Assembly: GCF_003573695.1 (NCBI RefSeq)
Contig: NC_039362.1
Span: 13,784,063-13,848,062 of the forward strand
Length of the DNA stretch: 64,000 nt
From: Papaver somniferum
Taxonomy: Eukaryota > Streptophyta > Magnoliopsida > Ranunculales > Papaveraceae
Direction of reading: 5' to 3'
Within the stretch, counting starts at the first letter, position 1; each line of letters starts with the position of its first letter. The notes under the pieces were generated by a model. It saw only the letters and a program-made list of their open reading frames with translations, searched no databases and was not told the origin of the DNA. A program made the position numbers and the translations under genes. Shown here piece after piece: positions 22,804 to 34,373 of this stretch.

Positions 22804-24280
22804 TGATAGATACATTTTTGTGTCTAATTTATCTCGATTCTATATATTGATAGTGCTCATTTTTGTACTTATTATGGTGTTTTATGTGTGTGTAGGTATT
22901 TTTGGCCAATAAACATTTTTGGAAAAATCTGCTCGAAAAGTTGCGTGGGGCACCCCCGGAGGACACTTGCTATTCGGACCCCTCAAATGGATAAGGGGTA
23001 ACCAATTACTAAGGGGCATCCATTTCCAGACAGCTTGTAAAGGGAGACCAGCACAGGATAGGGGGAGGTCATCTTCAACATTTCAAAAAAATCAAAAAGG
23101 CGGGAAAAAGAACCAGGTTGCATACCAGACTTTGGGTTGGATTTCTAGGGTGTTTTAGAGAGATTCAATCGCTGGAACTTGTTGGGTTGAACGTGATTGA
23201 GCATAACAAGCTTGGTATGTGCGCTGGAATCAATCAAATTGGGATGGATAATCCGGAAAAAGGAAACAGAGGTTGAGTTGTATACGGAAACTGTGTGAAA
23301 TTATTTTAGGAATTTCAGGGAGACTAAAGGCGTGATATTGTTTCCTAAGGTGAGATTCTATCTAAGGAAGAGTTTCAGATGATTTGGAAGTCTTAGAAAC
23401 GCGTAAGGAAGTTGGCAGAGAAGATTATTGTCGTGGCTTGCACGAAAAGAAAAAGAGAGAATTAATCGCTATTTTTAGGTTTCTGAGCAGTATAAAAGGT
23501 GTGTTCGAGTTCCAGGGAAGGCAACGAAATTATTGGAACAGTTTGGGGAAGTTTAGAACACCACAGAGTCAAGAAATTGAAGTTGCAGGAAGTCGAGTTC
23601 TGCTGCTGCTGCTGAAGAACACGAAGAACATAAGGTTGTAAAGTACAGTCGTTTCTTAGGGTCTTAAATTTCAAATCCTGTAACAGTCCATTAGTAACAA
23701 TTATTTCAGTTTGAAACAATTCCTTGTAACACTCGATATGTAACAATTATAACTGTTACGATTAAGCTATTTTCATTCTTTTCTCACATACCTTCAATAA
23801 AAACACCTTTTGAGCCATGAGATATTATTTTGAGCGTGTTTTCACCATGAAGAGCTAAACCCCAACACTGGGATGACGGACGAAGCCTAATATCATACTT
23901 GGGTAATTATATTTAATTCTTATATGACTTTTGCACTAATTAAAATTGAATTATGATTTTGATTAATTAGTTGTCATCTCGTTTGATGGGTCATGCTTGC
24001 TTAGATGTTTTGATGTCCCATGCTTAGGATTTACAACTAAAGTTTTGAGAATCTACCTTGGAAAAAATAAGAGTCCATGTCTTTATTGATCTATAATTGT
24101 TAAAAGAATTAATATTTGAACCTTATGTTGTGAGTTTGGTGGAATCCTAAGTCCCAGTTTCTCCCGATACTGCTACCATATTTTTGTATATATTTATTAG
24201 AATTAGTATTTAAGTCTAGAATCAAGTCTACACAAGTCCGAGTTGAACGAACTTTATTTACCACTTGAAAAACTACATCA
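22804..24280 (+). repeat. LARD-A 3' LTR
   Basis: TGATAGATACATTTTTGTGT...CTACATCA, 1477 bp, closely matching the 5' LTR with scattered substitutions. TATA box at 23491-23499. Followed by the target copy ATGAT. Confidence 0.9.
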
Positions 24281-24285
24281 ATGAT

Positions 24286-26102
24286 CCAAGTCCGGGAACC
24301 ATGGTATGCATACCCGTATGCGTACTGATTGGTTTAGTAGAGGTCCGGGAACTAAGTACGCATACCGGTATGCATACTGGCGTGGGGTTCAAGTTTCGGG
24401 ACTTTACTGAGTTTGGTGGTATGCGTAACCGTTCGCATACTGGCGAACCCAAACTTGGTCCGGCCACTAAGGTATGCGTAGCCGTTTGCATACTTGAGCG
24501 GATAATGTTCTAAAATCGGTTTGTTCATGAACTAATACATTTATATAATAAGGGAATGCTATCTTTTGCAAATCGTGGCTATAATGTTCATGACTTGATT
24601 CGCGTGAATCAAAATCGATTTTGCTTCAATTGTGTCTATGAGAATATAAACAATTGAAAAACTCTAGAACTACTTTCATTTGAGTCATTTGAACTACTTA
24701 TGGTTAAGATGAATGAGGTTGATATGAAAGTGTTCATATGGCTAACTTCGGTTAACTATTTTTGAGCCAACAAAGGTGTACACGTTTAGGTACGGTTACT
24801 CATATCTAAATGAAGTCACTTTAGATTTGTGTGTAACAAGTTAAGTTCGATCTAACAGTTGAAATATATTATCTTGAGTCTAATCAGGTTTTCATCTAAC
24901 GGTGAATATTGAATGCTTTGTTACCAAGGTAACATTGATTGCAAACCCAGATTTTAAGACTATATAAGGGAGAACTCTAGCAACTGGGAAACCTAATCCC
25001 CACACCTCCTGTGTGATACTAGTTGCGACTAGAGTCGATTCTCCTTTAACCTTAGGTTTTCCAAAACCTTGTAGGTTAACGACTTGAAGACTTCATTGGG
25101 ATTGTGAAGCCAGACCCAACTATTTTCTCTGTAGTTGCGTGTTCTAATCTTGTTGTTTTCTATCGTGTTTGAATACTACCTTTTCTAAGATTTGCTCAAG
25201 ATTTAATCTACGATAGGCATGATAAAAAGTAGTCACAAATATCTTCGTCTCATCGTTTGTGATTCCACAATATCTTGTTTCGCTACCATACGATTAAGAT
25301 TATTGTGAGGTGATTGATATTACTAGGCTGTTCTTCGGGAATATAAGTCTGGTGTATCAATTGGTTCATGTTCACCTTGATTTATCGAAAGACGGAACAA
25401 AACTCATAGGTATATCTGTGAGAGACATATTTATCTATTCAATAGAATTTTCTGTGTGAGACTGATTGGTTTATCAAGTCTTCGACTTTGGGTCGTAGCA
25501 AGTCTTAGTTGTGGGTGAGATCAGCTAAGGGAATCAAATGCGTAGAGTCATGTTGGGATTCCAAGACGTAAGGAGCGCAACTGTACCTTGATCAGTGTGA
25601 GATTGGTTAGGGTTCAACTACATTCCAGTATGAAGTTAACTTGGAGTAGGCTAGTGCCTGTAGCGGCTTAATACAGTGTGGTGTTCAAATCCGAACTAGG
25701 TCCCGGGGTTTTTCTGCATTTGCGGTTTCCTCGTTAACAAAATTTCTGGTGTTTGTGTTATTTATTTTCAGCATTATATTTGTTTATATAATTGAAATAT
25801 CACAGGTTGTGCGTAAGTTCAATCAATTTTGAATCCAACCTTTGGTTGTTGATTAAATTGATTGACACTTGCATATTGGTTTTTGATACCGTCCAAGTTA
25901 TTTCTTATATTCAATCGGTCTCGCAAATTCCTATTTTTTTAATTGCAGATTGAATTGAGAAATTGAGATACAATTCTTTGGTATACTTTTCTTAAGATTG
26001 AGTCTGACTGTCTAGTTGATTCTATTGAAAGTATATTGGAGTTAGTCCATACATATTTCTAAGCGAATTATTGGGTGTAGTTGTTAGACCCCCGCCTTTT
26101 CA
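24286..26102 (+). repeat. Sire-2 5' LTR, second part, with palindrome array and TATA box
   Basis: This resumes directly after the LARD-A target duplication. Four near-palindromes of the form GGTATGCATACCxGTATGCGTACT lie at 24303-24326, 24355-24378, 24418-24441 and 24471-24494. A TATA box TATATAAGG is at 24961-24969, and the LTR ends CCGCCTTTTCA at 26102. The block CCCGGGGTTTTTCTGC...CCTCGTTAAC (about 25690-25740) is shared with all LTRs of this group in the window. Confidence 0.75.
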
Positions 26103-26104
26103 AT

Positions 26105-26116
26105 TGGTATCAGAGC
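26105..26116 (+). other. Sire-2 primer binding site
   Basis: TGGTATCAGAGC, three bases after the LTR end, complementary to initiator tRNA-Met. Confidence 0.9.
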
Positions 26117-26168
26117 AGGAAAACACGCTAATACCTCATAAGTCTGTGTTTGAAGCAATCTGATTTTT

Positions 26169-27370
26169 ATGGACGAGTCTATCTCTAGTAACGTACCTGT
26201 TTGTAAATTACCAAATGCTTTTCAAAGATTGGATTCGCCTGAGAGAACTGTCACATCTAGGTTAGTATCCAAACATTCTTTTAATGTAGAACATGTTGAA
26301 GTCTGGGAAACACGCCTAGAAGAACAGTTGGATGAACTTTCTGATGAAGGTGATTCAGATATTGATATAGATGTTGATGAGGAACTCTCAGAGTATGTTA
26401 AGCTATTGGAGAAGCAATAAAATGATTTTTATTCAGATAAAACTCTAACTGCAATTGAATCTCAGCAAGTAAGAAATGGGTTTTTTTTGAATTGTGAAAA
26501 TATTTGCTAATATCTTTTTGAGTATTAGGGTTTGGTACCTTTTTTTGATGCTTTGTGGTTATTAGTAGATGGTGGTGCAGGATTTGGCTTGACGTCGCCG
26601 GTAGTCTTTTGTTTTTGATGGTTGTTCAAGAGATGGGGTAAATATTGTGCAATTAGCGGGTGTAGTTAGTATGATGTTTTTGTCCGGTTTAGAAAAATAT
26701 GTTGGATGGGTCATGAATGCCGAGTTGACTGCGATTTTCGCACACCTCGGATCACTTATGGCTCTCCCTTTAACAAAATTTTTCCAAAAGCATCCTTGTT
26801 GAAAAGTTAAAAGTTCTTTGACCATGAAAAGCAAGCTAAAGATGATAAAATTATCGCATTCAAAGCACTTAAAAACACTGATGTACTTGAGAAAAGTGAT
26901 AGTGTTGGCAATTTTAAGAAAGATCTCGTTCACGAATTATCAGATGAAGATCTTGAAAATTCGGTTTATTTTATTACAAGATAGTTTAGAAATCTTCTCA
27001 AGAAGAGAAATAAACGATTCTCAAGAGAACATCCGTCATCATCAACCAAACAAAATGATTGTGTTCCCTCTAAAAAGGTGGATGTCGAAGTGATGATGAG
27101 GATATTCCACAATGCTTCAAGTGTAGAGGTTTTGGTCACTTTTCTAATGAGTATCCAAATAGAAGGAAATACACTGGTAACCATGGTCTTGATGTAATTC
27201 TTGATAAAACTACTGACCATTATGATTCAGAAAAAGAAGATTGTTCAAGCATAACACTGCTAATAACATCTAATCCTAATGATAGTAGTGATAATTACAT
27301 CAATCTTGACAAGATGTTTGAAGATCCCTCGTCCATATATTTTGAGGGTATAATATATTTTTCTCTTTCT
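26169..27370 (+). pseudogene. Sire-2 gag remnant
   Basis: From ATG 26169 an 83-aa N-terminal piece is acidic (DEGDSDIDIDVDEELSEY) and ends at a stop at 26418. After about 400 bp without a clear frame, a mid-gag part (KDDKIIAFKALKNTD...) with stops follows. A zinc knuckle is readable at 27113-27154 as CFKCRGFGHFSNEY: the last cysteine of the CCHC motif is a tyrosine, which should abolish zinc binding. The order acidic N-terminus, KAFKA-like linker, zinc knuckle fits Sirevirus gag. The core gag domain was not found, so a deletion is likely. Confidence 0.55.
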
Positions 27371-27483
27371 CATGAAAAACCCGTTATTGATGTTTAAGGA
27401 ATATCCTAAGTATATCTCTCAGCTGAAATCAAAAGTGTTCCTGAACCCCTTCTCAACCGAACATGTCCTTATTGCAAACAATG

Positions 27484-27644
27484 TGAAAAGGCGAGGGTAC
27501 CCAAATATACCTCAAGCTAAAACTTTTCCTACCTATAAGTCCTTTCTCCGAAAGTGATTGTCTATGGACGGAGTCGAGATAATGAACCTGATTGGTTCAC
27601 ACTTCGTGTGATTGTTTATGGATACGAGATCGAGACAATACAAC
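27484..27644 (-). repeat. Tip of a solo-LTR-family LTR, minus orientation
   Basis: TGAAAAGGCGAGGGTACCC and the following 150 bp match the tip of the solo LTR at 12940-13095, including the CTATGGACGGAGTCGAGA and GGATACGAGATCGAGACAAT blocks. It interrupts Sire-2 and is itself cut by Sire-1 at 27645. Its other end must lie right of 64000. Confidence 0.6.
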
Positions 27645-28362
27645 TGAAAATGTGGGGGTCTAACAACCACGCCCAATATTTCGATTAGCAATCTGTATGG
27701 ACTAACTCCAATACTTTCTATAGAATCAACTAGACAGTCATACTCAATCTAGAGAAAAGTATATCTAGGAGTTAATATATCTCTCTTGATTCGATTTTAC
27801 TCAAGCAAATAGAAATCTGCGAGTCTTTATCAAATACAAGGATAATAAACTTGGATGATACCAAAGACCAATATCCAAGGATCAATCAATTTCCAATCAA
27901 CAACCAAAGGTTGGATTTCACAATTAATCGATATAAACGCACAACCTGTGATATTTCAATTATATAATAAAATATAATGTGGAATAGAAATAACACAGAC
28001 ACCAGAAATTTTGTTAACGAGGAAACCGCAAATGCAGACAAACCCCGGGACCTAGTCCAGATTGAACACCATATTGTAGTGAGCCGCTACAGACACTAGC
28101 CTACTACAAACTAACTTCGGTCTGGACTGTAGTTGAACCCTAATCAATCTCACACTGATTCAAGGTATAGTTGCGCTCCTTAGTCTCTAATCCCAGCAGG
28201 ATACTACGCACTTGATTCCCTTAGCTGATCTCACCCACAACCAAGAGTTCCTAAGACCCAAAGTCGAAGACTTTAATAAACAAATCTGTATCACACAGAA
28301 AAGTCTACAAGGATAGATAAATCTGTCTCCCACAGATAAACCTAAAAGTTGTTTTCTTTTTT
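27645..28362 (-). repeat. Sire-1 3' LTR, distal part
   Basis: Its plus-strand start TGAAAATGTGGGGGTCTAAC is the LTR end and matches the 5' LTR edge at 63416 (TGAAAATGCGGGGGTCTAAC). The two LTRs are visibly diverged, which makes Sire-1 older than the nested Tat-1. Confidence 0.75.
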
Positions 28363-28833
28363 GTAGTTGCAGGAAATCCTACACTACACCCCTCATCTGA
28401 TTTCATTAACATTCAACTCATTTTAGATTAACAATCTTAATTTTATTGATGAATCTTTGAACAATCTTACAAGAAAAGATAAAGGAATTGAGAATAACCA
28501 CTGCTCTATATTTTCTCTCTCCTATTTACTTGTTTCTTACTCAAAAAAATGATCTCTCCCTTCCTTTACAACTGAACGACTATTTATAGGGAAATACATA
28601 GTGGATGACAGCTAATCTGTCCTTTATATTCGGATATGGCTTCCGACATTCTCGCAACCTTACAGATGTTAATCTCGCAAACTCTCTAATTTTCGCAGGA
28701 CTATCACATCTTTCTCATGATTTTAGCTGACGTCGTTTATTATATCATTTCTGAAATTGTTTTGCGACGCTGTTGTGTTGTGTTGTTTGATAATTTCGCT
28801 GAGACATTATTGCTGCGAGATTATGATCCTACA
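28363..28833 (-). repeat. Tat-1 3' LTR
   Basis: Plus-strand edges TGTAGTTGCAGG and GATCCTACA. A purine-rich AGAAGAGGCAAGA (minus strand, about 28834-28847) lies next to it as the probable polypurine tract. Confidence 0.85.
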
Positions 28834-29035
28834 TCTTGCCTCTTCTCATATATTCTCTGCGAAGTACATGATGATGTGAGAATTACCGCAGTTATCCATC
28901 ATTTCATATTTTGCATTTATCACACGTATCCTTTTCCCCATCTGTTTCTAGACACGTCTTTTGTAACTGCTGCTTTTTAACCGCTTACATCTTTCCGCAT
29001 TAATCGTATTTATCTTCCTTAGAAAAAATTTCCTC

Positions 29036-29043
29036 TATATATA
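29036..29043 (+). promoter_or_regulatory. Candidate TATA box for the antisense gene
   Basis: TATATATA lies about 210 bp before the first ATG of the plus-strand gene, followed by a CT-rich leader (TCTTTCTTCTTTC), a usual plant core-promoter layout. It is inferred from position only. Confidence 0.4.
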
Positions 29044-29252
29044 CTCTTTCTCACTCTCTTTTTCTCTCTTTTTATTTTCTCTGCAACTTCATCATCCTTC
29101 TGCAAATTCCATTATTGCAACTTTTCTTCTTTCTTCTTTCTTCTTCTTTCAATCTTTTTTTTTTTAAGTTCTTCTTCATCTCCATACTGTTCCCTCTGTA
29201 GATCTTCATCATTTGTAATTGTCTTCGAAATAATCTTCCTGCTAGTGTTTTC

Positions 29253-31395
29253 CATGGATTCATCAAGGTTAGTTTTCTTTTTTCTTCCTTATGGGTTTTG
29301 CTGAAATTAATCTTGTTTACTGCCTTATTTGATGTTGTTTATGTGATTCCAATACTCTTGTTATTTCAGCAAAAGCGCATCCAACACTAAATTTACGGTT
29401 CAGAACCCTAATATTCCCAAACCGCAGCATAAGATTATTGTACACAAAAGAAAGTCTGCGAATCAGAAGGTAATAAGAAACATTATTATTTTCTAATAAC
29501 AATATTGTTGCCTCTGTTTCTTATCTGGATTGTAATTCGCAGGGTGATAAGGATGTCAATAGACCTCTCAAGAAATCTCGCCACCCTAAAACTGTTGAAA
29601 CCTATGTTCCATTCCACTTACTTATCTCTTCTAAATCTCCTGCGACATCTTCGCAAGTTAAACCAGTATCTCCAATTCGTGAAAAAGATGCCCCAGACTT
29701 CATTTCTTCAACTGACCTTTCAATGATTGAAAACCCCATTATTGATCCTTCTGTGAATGAAACTTCTTCTCTCCCTATTGATAATGTTTCTCAACATTCT
29801 ATCATTGTCAGTTCTCTACCTGAGCCTCTTCCCTTTTCGAAAGAAACTGTGGAAGGAATAGATATTTCTTTCAAAGTTTTGTCTGAAGTCCTGGATGATG
29901 GCAAGAAGTCTCCCATTGATCCTGTCAAGTCTGGTATTTGCGAAATTTTGAGTAAGTATTTCGGTTCTGACAGAGCTGCTTCGCAAACAGCTTTGGAAAA
30001 AGAGTGTAATGCTCTTCGTCTCGAAAATCAAAAACTTCAGAATGTTTTGCTGGATCGTGACAATCTTCGCAAGAAGAATGATGAATTGAGAGGTATGATT
30101 TCCTTATCTGTATCAATTTGAATCTGTTGTTTAAGAAGCCCGTGTTGATAAAGAGATTTTGATGGATCAATATAACCAATTAGATAACCTCTATTCATAT
30201 TCTGTTGATCATATAAATAATCTTACCAATGAAAATACCCAATTAGTTCAGAGGCAAGACTTATTAAGTAATGAAATATCTCGCCTTTCTTACTCTTTAA
30301 CTAAAGCTAATTTAGGGATGGAAACTTTATCAGATGAGAATAAAACCTTATCTCAAGAGAAGCGAACTTGTTTAAACAAGATGGCGATATCTTCTCAACA
30401 ACTTAGCATTCTTCAGAAAGTATGTGATGACCAAGAACAATCTCTTCGCTCTCTGAGAAATGAACTTAAAGAAGTAACAGAGTCATCTATCGCTGAAAGA
30501 GATACACTCATTCAAGGTATAATAGCTTTAAGTGTAAAGGCGAATCAACTTAAAGAACAATATTCCAAATTAGAGGAATCTTATTCTTCTCTTGCGAAGA
30601 AAAATGCCTTTTCTTATTTCTAAAGAGAAAAATCTTCAGTTTCGACTTAAAGGTTTAGTTGGAGATAAATTTGATGACGCAATGGACCGTTGGGAGAATA
30701 GTTGTCTGACTTTGATTCAACACCTTAATTCGCAAAAGGAAGGTAGTCATAATAGTTTGACTGCCTTAACTATCTTTTCTTTGTCATATCTTTTTGAGTT
30801 CTTCATCTTATTGAAATTTTGTATTCTACCTTTCGCAGAGTCTGAGAAAAATCTTCATTCCTCCATTTCTGTTTTGGAGGCTAAATATGCCAAAATTCGC
30901 AAAGAAAATGCATTACTTGTCTCTGTCCTTACTGGTTCTCGCGACCGAGCAGAAAGAAGACTTGATTATCTTGCTTACTTTAAGGATATTCAAGATATGA
31001 ATCATCAGAGAGCACTTCTTCGTCAAGTTCATCTCCAGGATGAAGTCCTTGTAAATGATATTTTATTGTCTAAATCTCTTCCTCCTACATAAATCGAAAC
31101 TTTGGAAGTAGATGATGATGAAGTTCCTCGTCCTGCTGACAGTGATTATGATTATGAAAGTGGTGCAGAGGATAGTTTTTTAGAAGATGGAGAAGAGATT
31201 CCTTCTAAGGAAGCAACTGCTGGTGTTAATGAAAATGAAAAAGAAATCTCTTCTGAAGAAGTAATTGCTGGCGATAATCAAGGTGCTAATCAAGGCGAAG
31301 ATCAGAATCGAAATGAAGGAGAGGCTGGCGATAATGAGAACATTGGCGAAGAACGTCTATTATCTCCTTCTACTGGAATTAATACGGAAGCATGA
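29253..31395 (+). pseudogene. Antisense additional ORF of Tat-1: spliced coiled-coil protein, damaged
   Basis: A gene running opposite to the retrotransposon. Exons that join in frame: 29253-29266 or so (MDSS), 29370-29469, 29543-30092, 30136 to about 30742, 30839-31395, all with GT/AG borders. The product would be about 560 aa: a Ser/Pro-rich N-terminus, a segment ending ALEKECNALRLENQKLQ, a long coiled coil (about 30160-31000), and an acidic C-terminus (EVDDDEVPRPADSDYDYES). Damage: a one-base frame change near 30600 in an A-run and a TAA at 31090. The third intron would be only 43 bp, short for plants. Antisense extra ORFs between integrase and 3' LTR are known from Tat-lineage elements such as Retand. 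The function is unknown. Confidence 0.6.
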
Positions 31396-31659
31396 GCTTC
31401 TTATATAATTCAATCTTCTTGAACTTTCTCATCTTTATTAATTTTTGCGAATAATATTCTTCAACCAACTTTGGAATCAATTTTCCCTTTTAGTATTTTG
31501 CTGGTGAGAAAGATAATGCCTCTTGTTTATTGATTCCCATACTTTCCTCTCATTATCTTTCTTTCAAAAATTTATCTGTTATGAATACTTATAAATATTT
31601 TGTTTTGTCATGTGGTCTTATTTTGCCTTCCTAATTAAAGGTCTTATTATGCCACCTCT

Positions 31660-32000
31660 TGTCATTGCGACAAAATCGCAGGACGTTCTTGCACTTTCAT
31701 GTAAGAACCCATTGATCTTTCCTTAACTTTTTCTTTTGTATTATGGCCTCTTCAAGAATGTTGTGACAATATGACAGGCCTAAATATTCTTGCGAAAATA
31801 AAGCCCCATGACATTGCCGTCTTGCGACGAAATCGCAGGACGTCTTCGCACTTTCATGCGAAAACCCATTGATCTCGTCTTATCTTTTTTCTTTTGTATT
31901 ATTGTCTCTTCAGGATTGTTGCACAAATATGACAAGCCTTAATACCCTTGCGAGTAAAAAGCCTCATGAAATTTGCGTCTTAAGACACTTATCAGCTCCC
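31660..32000. repeat. 157-bp tandem repeat in Tat-1 3' region
   Basis: The word TTGCGACRAAATCGCAGGACG begins at 31665 and again at 31822 (as shorter matches), and each is followed by similar text (CGCACTTTCATG, ACCCATTGATCT, TTTTCTTTTGTATTAT). A third, degenerate start is near 31976. From 32000 to 32660 the sequence is non-coding 3' region, with no gene seen. Confidence 0.55.
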
Positions 32001-32664
32001 TAATGGAGGGTGCCGCCCTTATCTCCCCCCTGGTTGCCCCTTCAAGGAGGCGTACTTCTACCATACAAGGTTAGCTCCTCCCATCCAGTCTTAACAACAA
32101 CCAGTTGTTTTCGCAGCCTCTTATCCCTTTTACCTATAGGTCTTATGGTTACGAGACTGCACCCTAAGTGAGGTTTTCTTCGGGCCGAGTGCAGTATAAG
32201 CCAAGACTTGTCAAGAATGGCAAGGTACGCTTCAAACGCCCCAGGCACTCTTGACTCAACCATGTACCTCGGCGCCTTGATCAGATTTTGCACTCCTTGG
32301 GAGAGTCCTTATTACCTTAGTCGCCCAACGTAAGTTATATGCTTAAGCTGAGAATCTAAGGTGCCTCTCCCGGATGGGCTTTATTGACCACAAATCTCCA
32401 TGACTCAGGTTCCGGTGGCGGTGTAGCCTTTCCCTGAGACATGCAACAGGTACCCTCTTATATGACGTACTTTAGGTCTTACATTTGCCTCTTGCGAAAT
32501 TTTATTCGCGAACTAGGGTGTACGCCATAAAGGTTCGCCCCTTTCTTTTATGTCATTGTTCTATGATTATCTCTGCGAAAGTTTCGCACATCATGATCTT
32601 CTTTTGATATGAATAATATCGCAATTATTATTTCAGAATCCATAACTTCTCAAAGCTTCTTACG

Positions 32665-33788
32665 GATAATATCTTTTTAAGTAAAACCTGTTCCATGGTC
32701 TGTCAAGTCTATGACCAACATCTCTACCTTCTGGATCCATTAATTTATAAGCTCATGTTCCAACTATCTCCTTAATGATGTAAGGTCCATCCCATTTTTT
32801 CGCTAATTTTCCACCATTTTCTCGTTGATATATTGGTGTCTCTCGCAGAACTAAATCTCCTGGTTGGAATTCGCGTACTTTGACACGTTTATTATATTCT
32901 CGGGCTAATCTTCGCTAATAATTCTCCATATGTTGTAAATATCTTTCTCTTTTTTCTTCTAATTCATCAAGTTTGTTTAAGATCAAACCCGCATTAATAT
33001 TTTTCTCCCAAGATTCTCTCTTTGTTGTTGGAATAACAACTTCTGTTGGTAACACCGCTTCAACTCCGTATGTTAAACAAAAAGGTGACATTCCAGTAGC
33101 TTCTCTTCTAGTTGTATTATAAGCCCATACTGCATTATGTACTTGTTCACACCATGCTCTGTGATGTCCTTCCAATTTCTTCTTTAATATATCTGCAATT
33201 GTTTTGTTTGTTGCTTCTACCTGCCCATTAGCTTGTGGATACAAAGGAGTAGACTTTCCACATTTTATCTTAAATGCATTAAGTAACATTTCTATGTTAT
33301 GTCCTTCAAACTGTTTCCCATTATCAGATACCAACTGCGCAGGAATTCCGAATCTGCAAATGATATTTTCGAACATAAATGTAACGATATCTTTGTCGTG
33401 AATATGATGTACTGCCTTCACTTCTGTCCATTTTGTGAAATAATCTGTTGCGACTATTAAGTATCTTCTTTGTCCAGAACCTGGTAAAAATGGCCCCACA
33501 ATATCTAAGCCCCACTTTCCAAAAGGCCACACACTGGTTGAAGATGACAATGGTGCTCCAGGTGCATGTATTTTCTTTCCATGTCGCTGACAATCTTCGC
33601 AACGTCTTGATATTTGTTTTGCATCTTCGTGCATGTATGGCCAGTAATAGCCTTGCATTTTTGCTCTATGTGCCAAAGATCTTCCTCCGCTATGATTGCC
33701 AGCATCCCCACTATGTAACATTTTTAGCACTTTTTCTCCTTCCTCTCGTGTCAAACATCTGAGTGATGGTCCATTAAAGGATTTTCGG
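32665..33788 (-). pseudogene. Tat-1 integrase, main copy
   Basis: Gypsy integrase. The frame from about 33788 down to 32915 shows the HHCC zinc domain (HSGDAGNHSGG...CEDCQRH), the core with D in KWGLDIVGPF, D in LVSDNGKQF and E in NGQVEATNK, and then AYNTTRREATGMSPF and YGVEAVLPTEV. After a stop at about 32912 the C-terminal part continues in frame: REYNKRVKVREFQPGDLVLR and RPWNRFYLKRYYP, with another stop near 32730. The N-terminal start of the protein lies across the LARD-B insertion at 45398-45231. Confidence 0.8.
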
Positions 33789-33793
33789 TATAG
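33357..33793. repeat. Left copy of the 437-bp integrase duplication
   Basis: This stretch matches 44794-45230 with no indel and two mismatches by eye. It ends at TATAG, where LARD-B1 inserted. See the right copy. Confidence 0.9.
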
Positions 33794-34373
33794 TGATGAG
33801 TGCCAAATATTGTATATATTTATCCCTTTTTGTTGGCATTTAACTCATCTTTTGTGCATTAATTCTACATTTTATCCCATATTCTGCATTTTCATTGTTT
33901 TCAAGAATAAATATTTTTCTTACTTAATTTTGCATTTTTAGGTAATAAATAAAGTCTGGATGACTTGCGGAGCAGAAAAGAGCTGAAGAGTAGTGAAAAG
34001 CCGGAAGAAATTACGCAAGGAAGCCGCAAAAAATGGAGCGCACGTCCAAAAAGCTAGGAATGGGCTCAAGAAGGAAGAATTGTTCTTAAAGAAGATATGG
34101 GCTTGGCATACCCAAGGCCCAAAACCCTTACCCAAACCCATTTTCTATATCCATACTCGCCTCCATTCTCAACCGTTAGATCGGATCCATCTCATCATCC
34201 AATGGTCGATCCTTCGTAGAGCATCAAAATCTGAAGTCTCTGCAAAACACCATAGTGCCTAAATTCCAAACGTTCAGATTAGATTGTAGTTGAATCCAAC
34301 GGTCGATCCTATGCCTGTGCATCAAAATTAAATACTCCCGCTTTACACTACAGTACCTAACATCATCTAACAC

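Larger units (their letters stand above)
17918..24280 (+). mobile_element. LARD-A: non-autonomous Gypsy-type LTR element without pol
   Basis: A complete 6.36-kb element with LTRs of 1480 and 1477 bp and an exact target duplication ATGAT (17913-17917 and 24281-24285). The primer site TGGCGCCG after the 5' LTR is of the kind used by Athila/Tat-type Gypsy elements (probably tRNA-Asp, from memory). The polypurine tract GGTTTGGGGGTATT abuts the 3' LTR. The 3.4-kb interior encodes only a gag-position protein and a tail. No protease, RT, RNase H or integrase is visible, so it depends on enzymes from another element. Confidence 0.85.
17264..27483 (+). mobile_element. Sire-2: Sirevirus-like Copia element, plus strand, interrupted
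   Basis: The 5' LTR is in two parts (17264-17917 and 24286-26102, together about 2.47 kb), split by LARD-A. It ends CCCGCCTTTTCA, followed at 26105 by the tRNA-Met primer site TGGTATCAGAGC. A gag remnant follows. At 27484 the element is interrupted by another LTR, so pol and the 3' LTR, if they exist, lie outside the window. The long LTR, the array of near-palindromes in U3 and the gag type point to the Sirevirus group. That placement is inference. Confidence 0.7.

Noticed and set aside
24265..24513. 82-aa plus and 72-aa minus frames
   Set aside because: They are readings of the near-palindrome array in the Sire-2 LTR; frames on both strands are open because the repeats are self-complementary.
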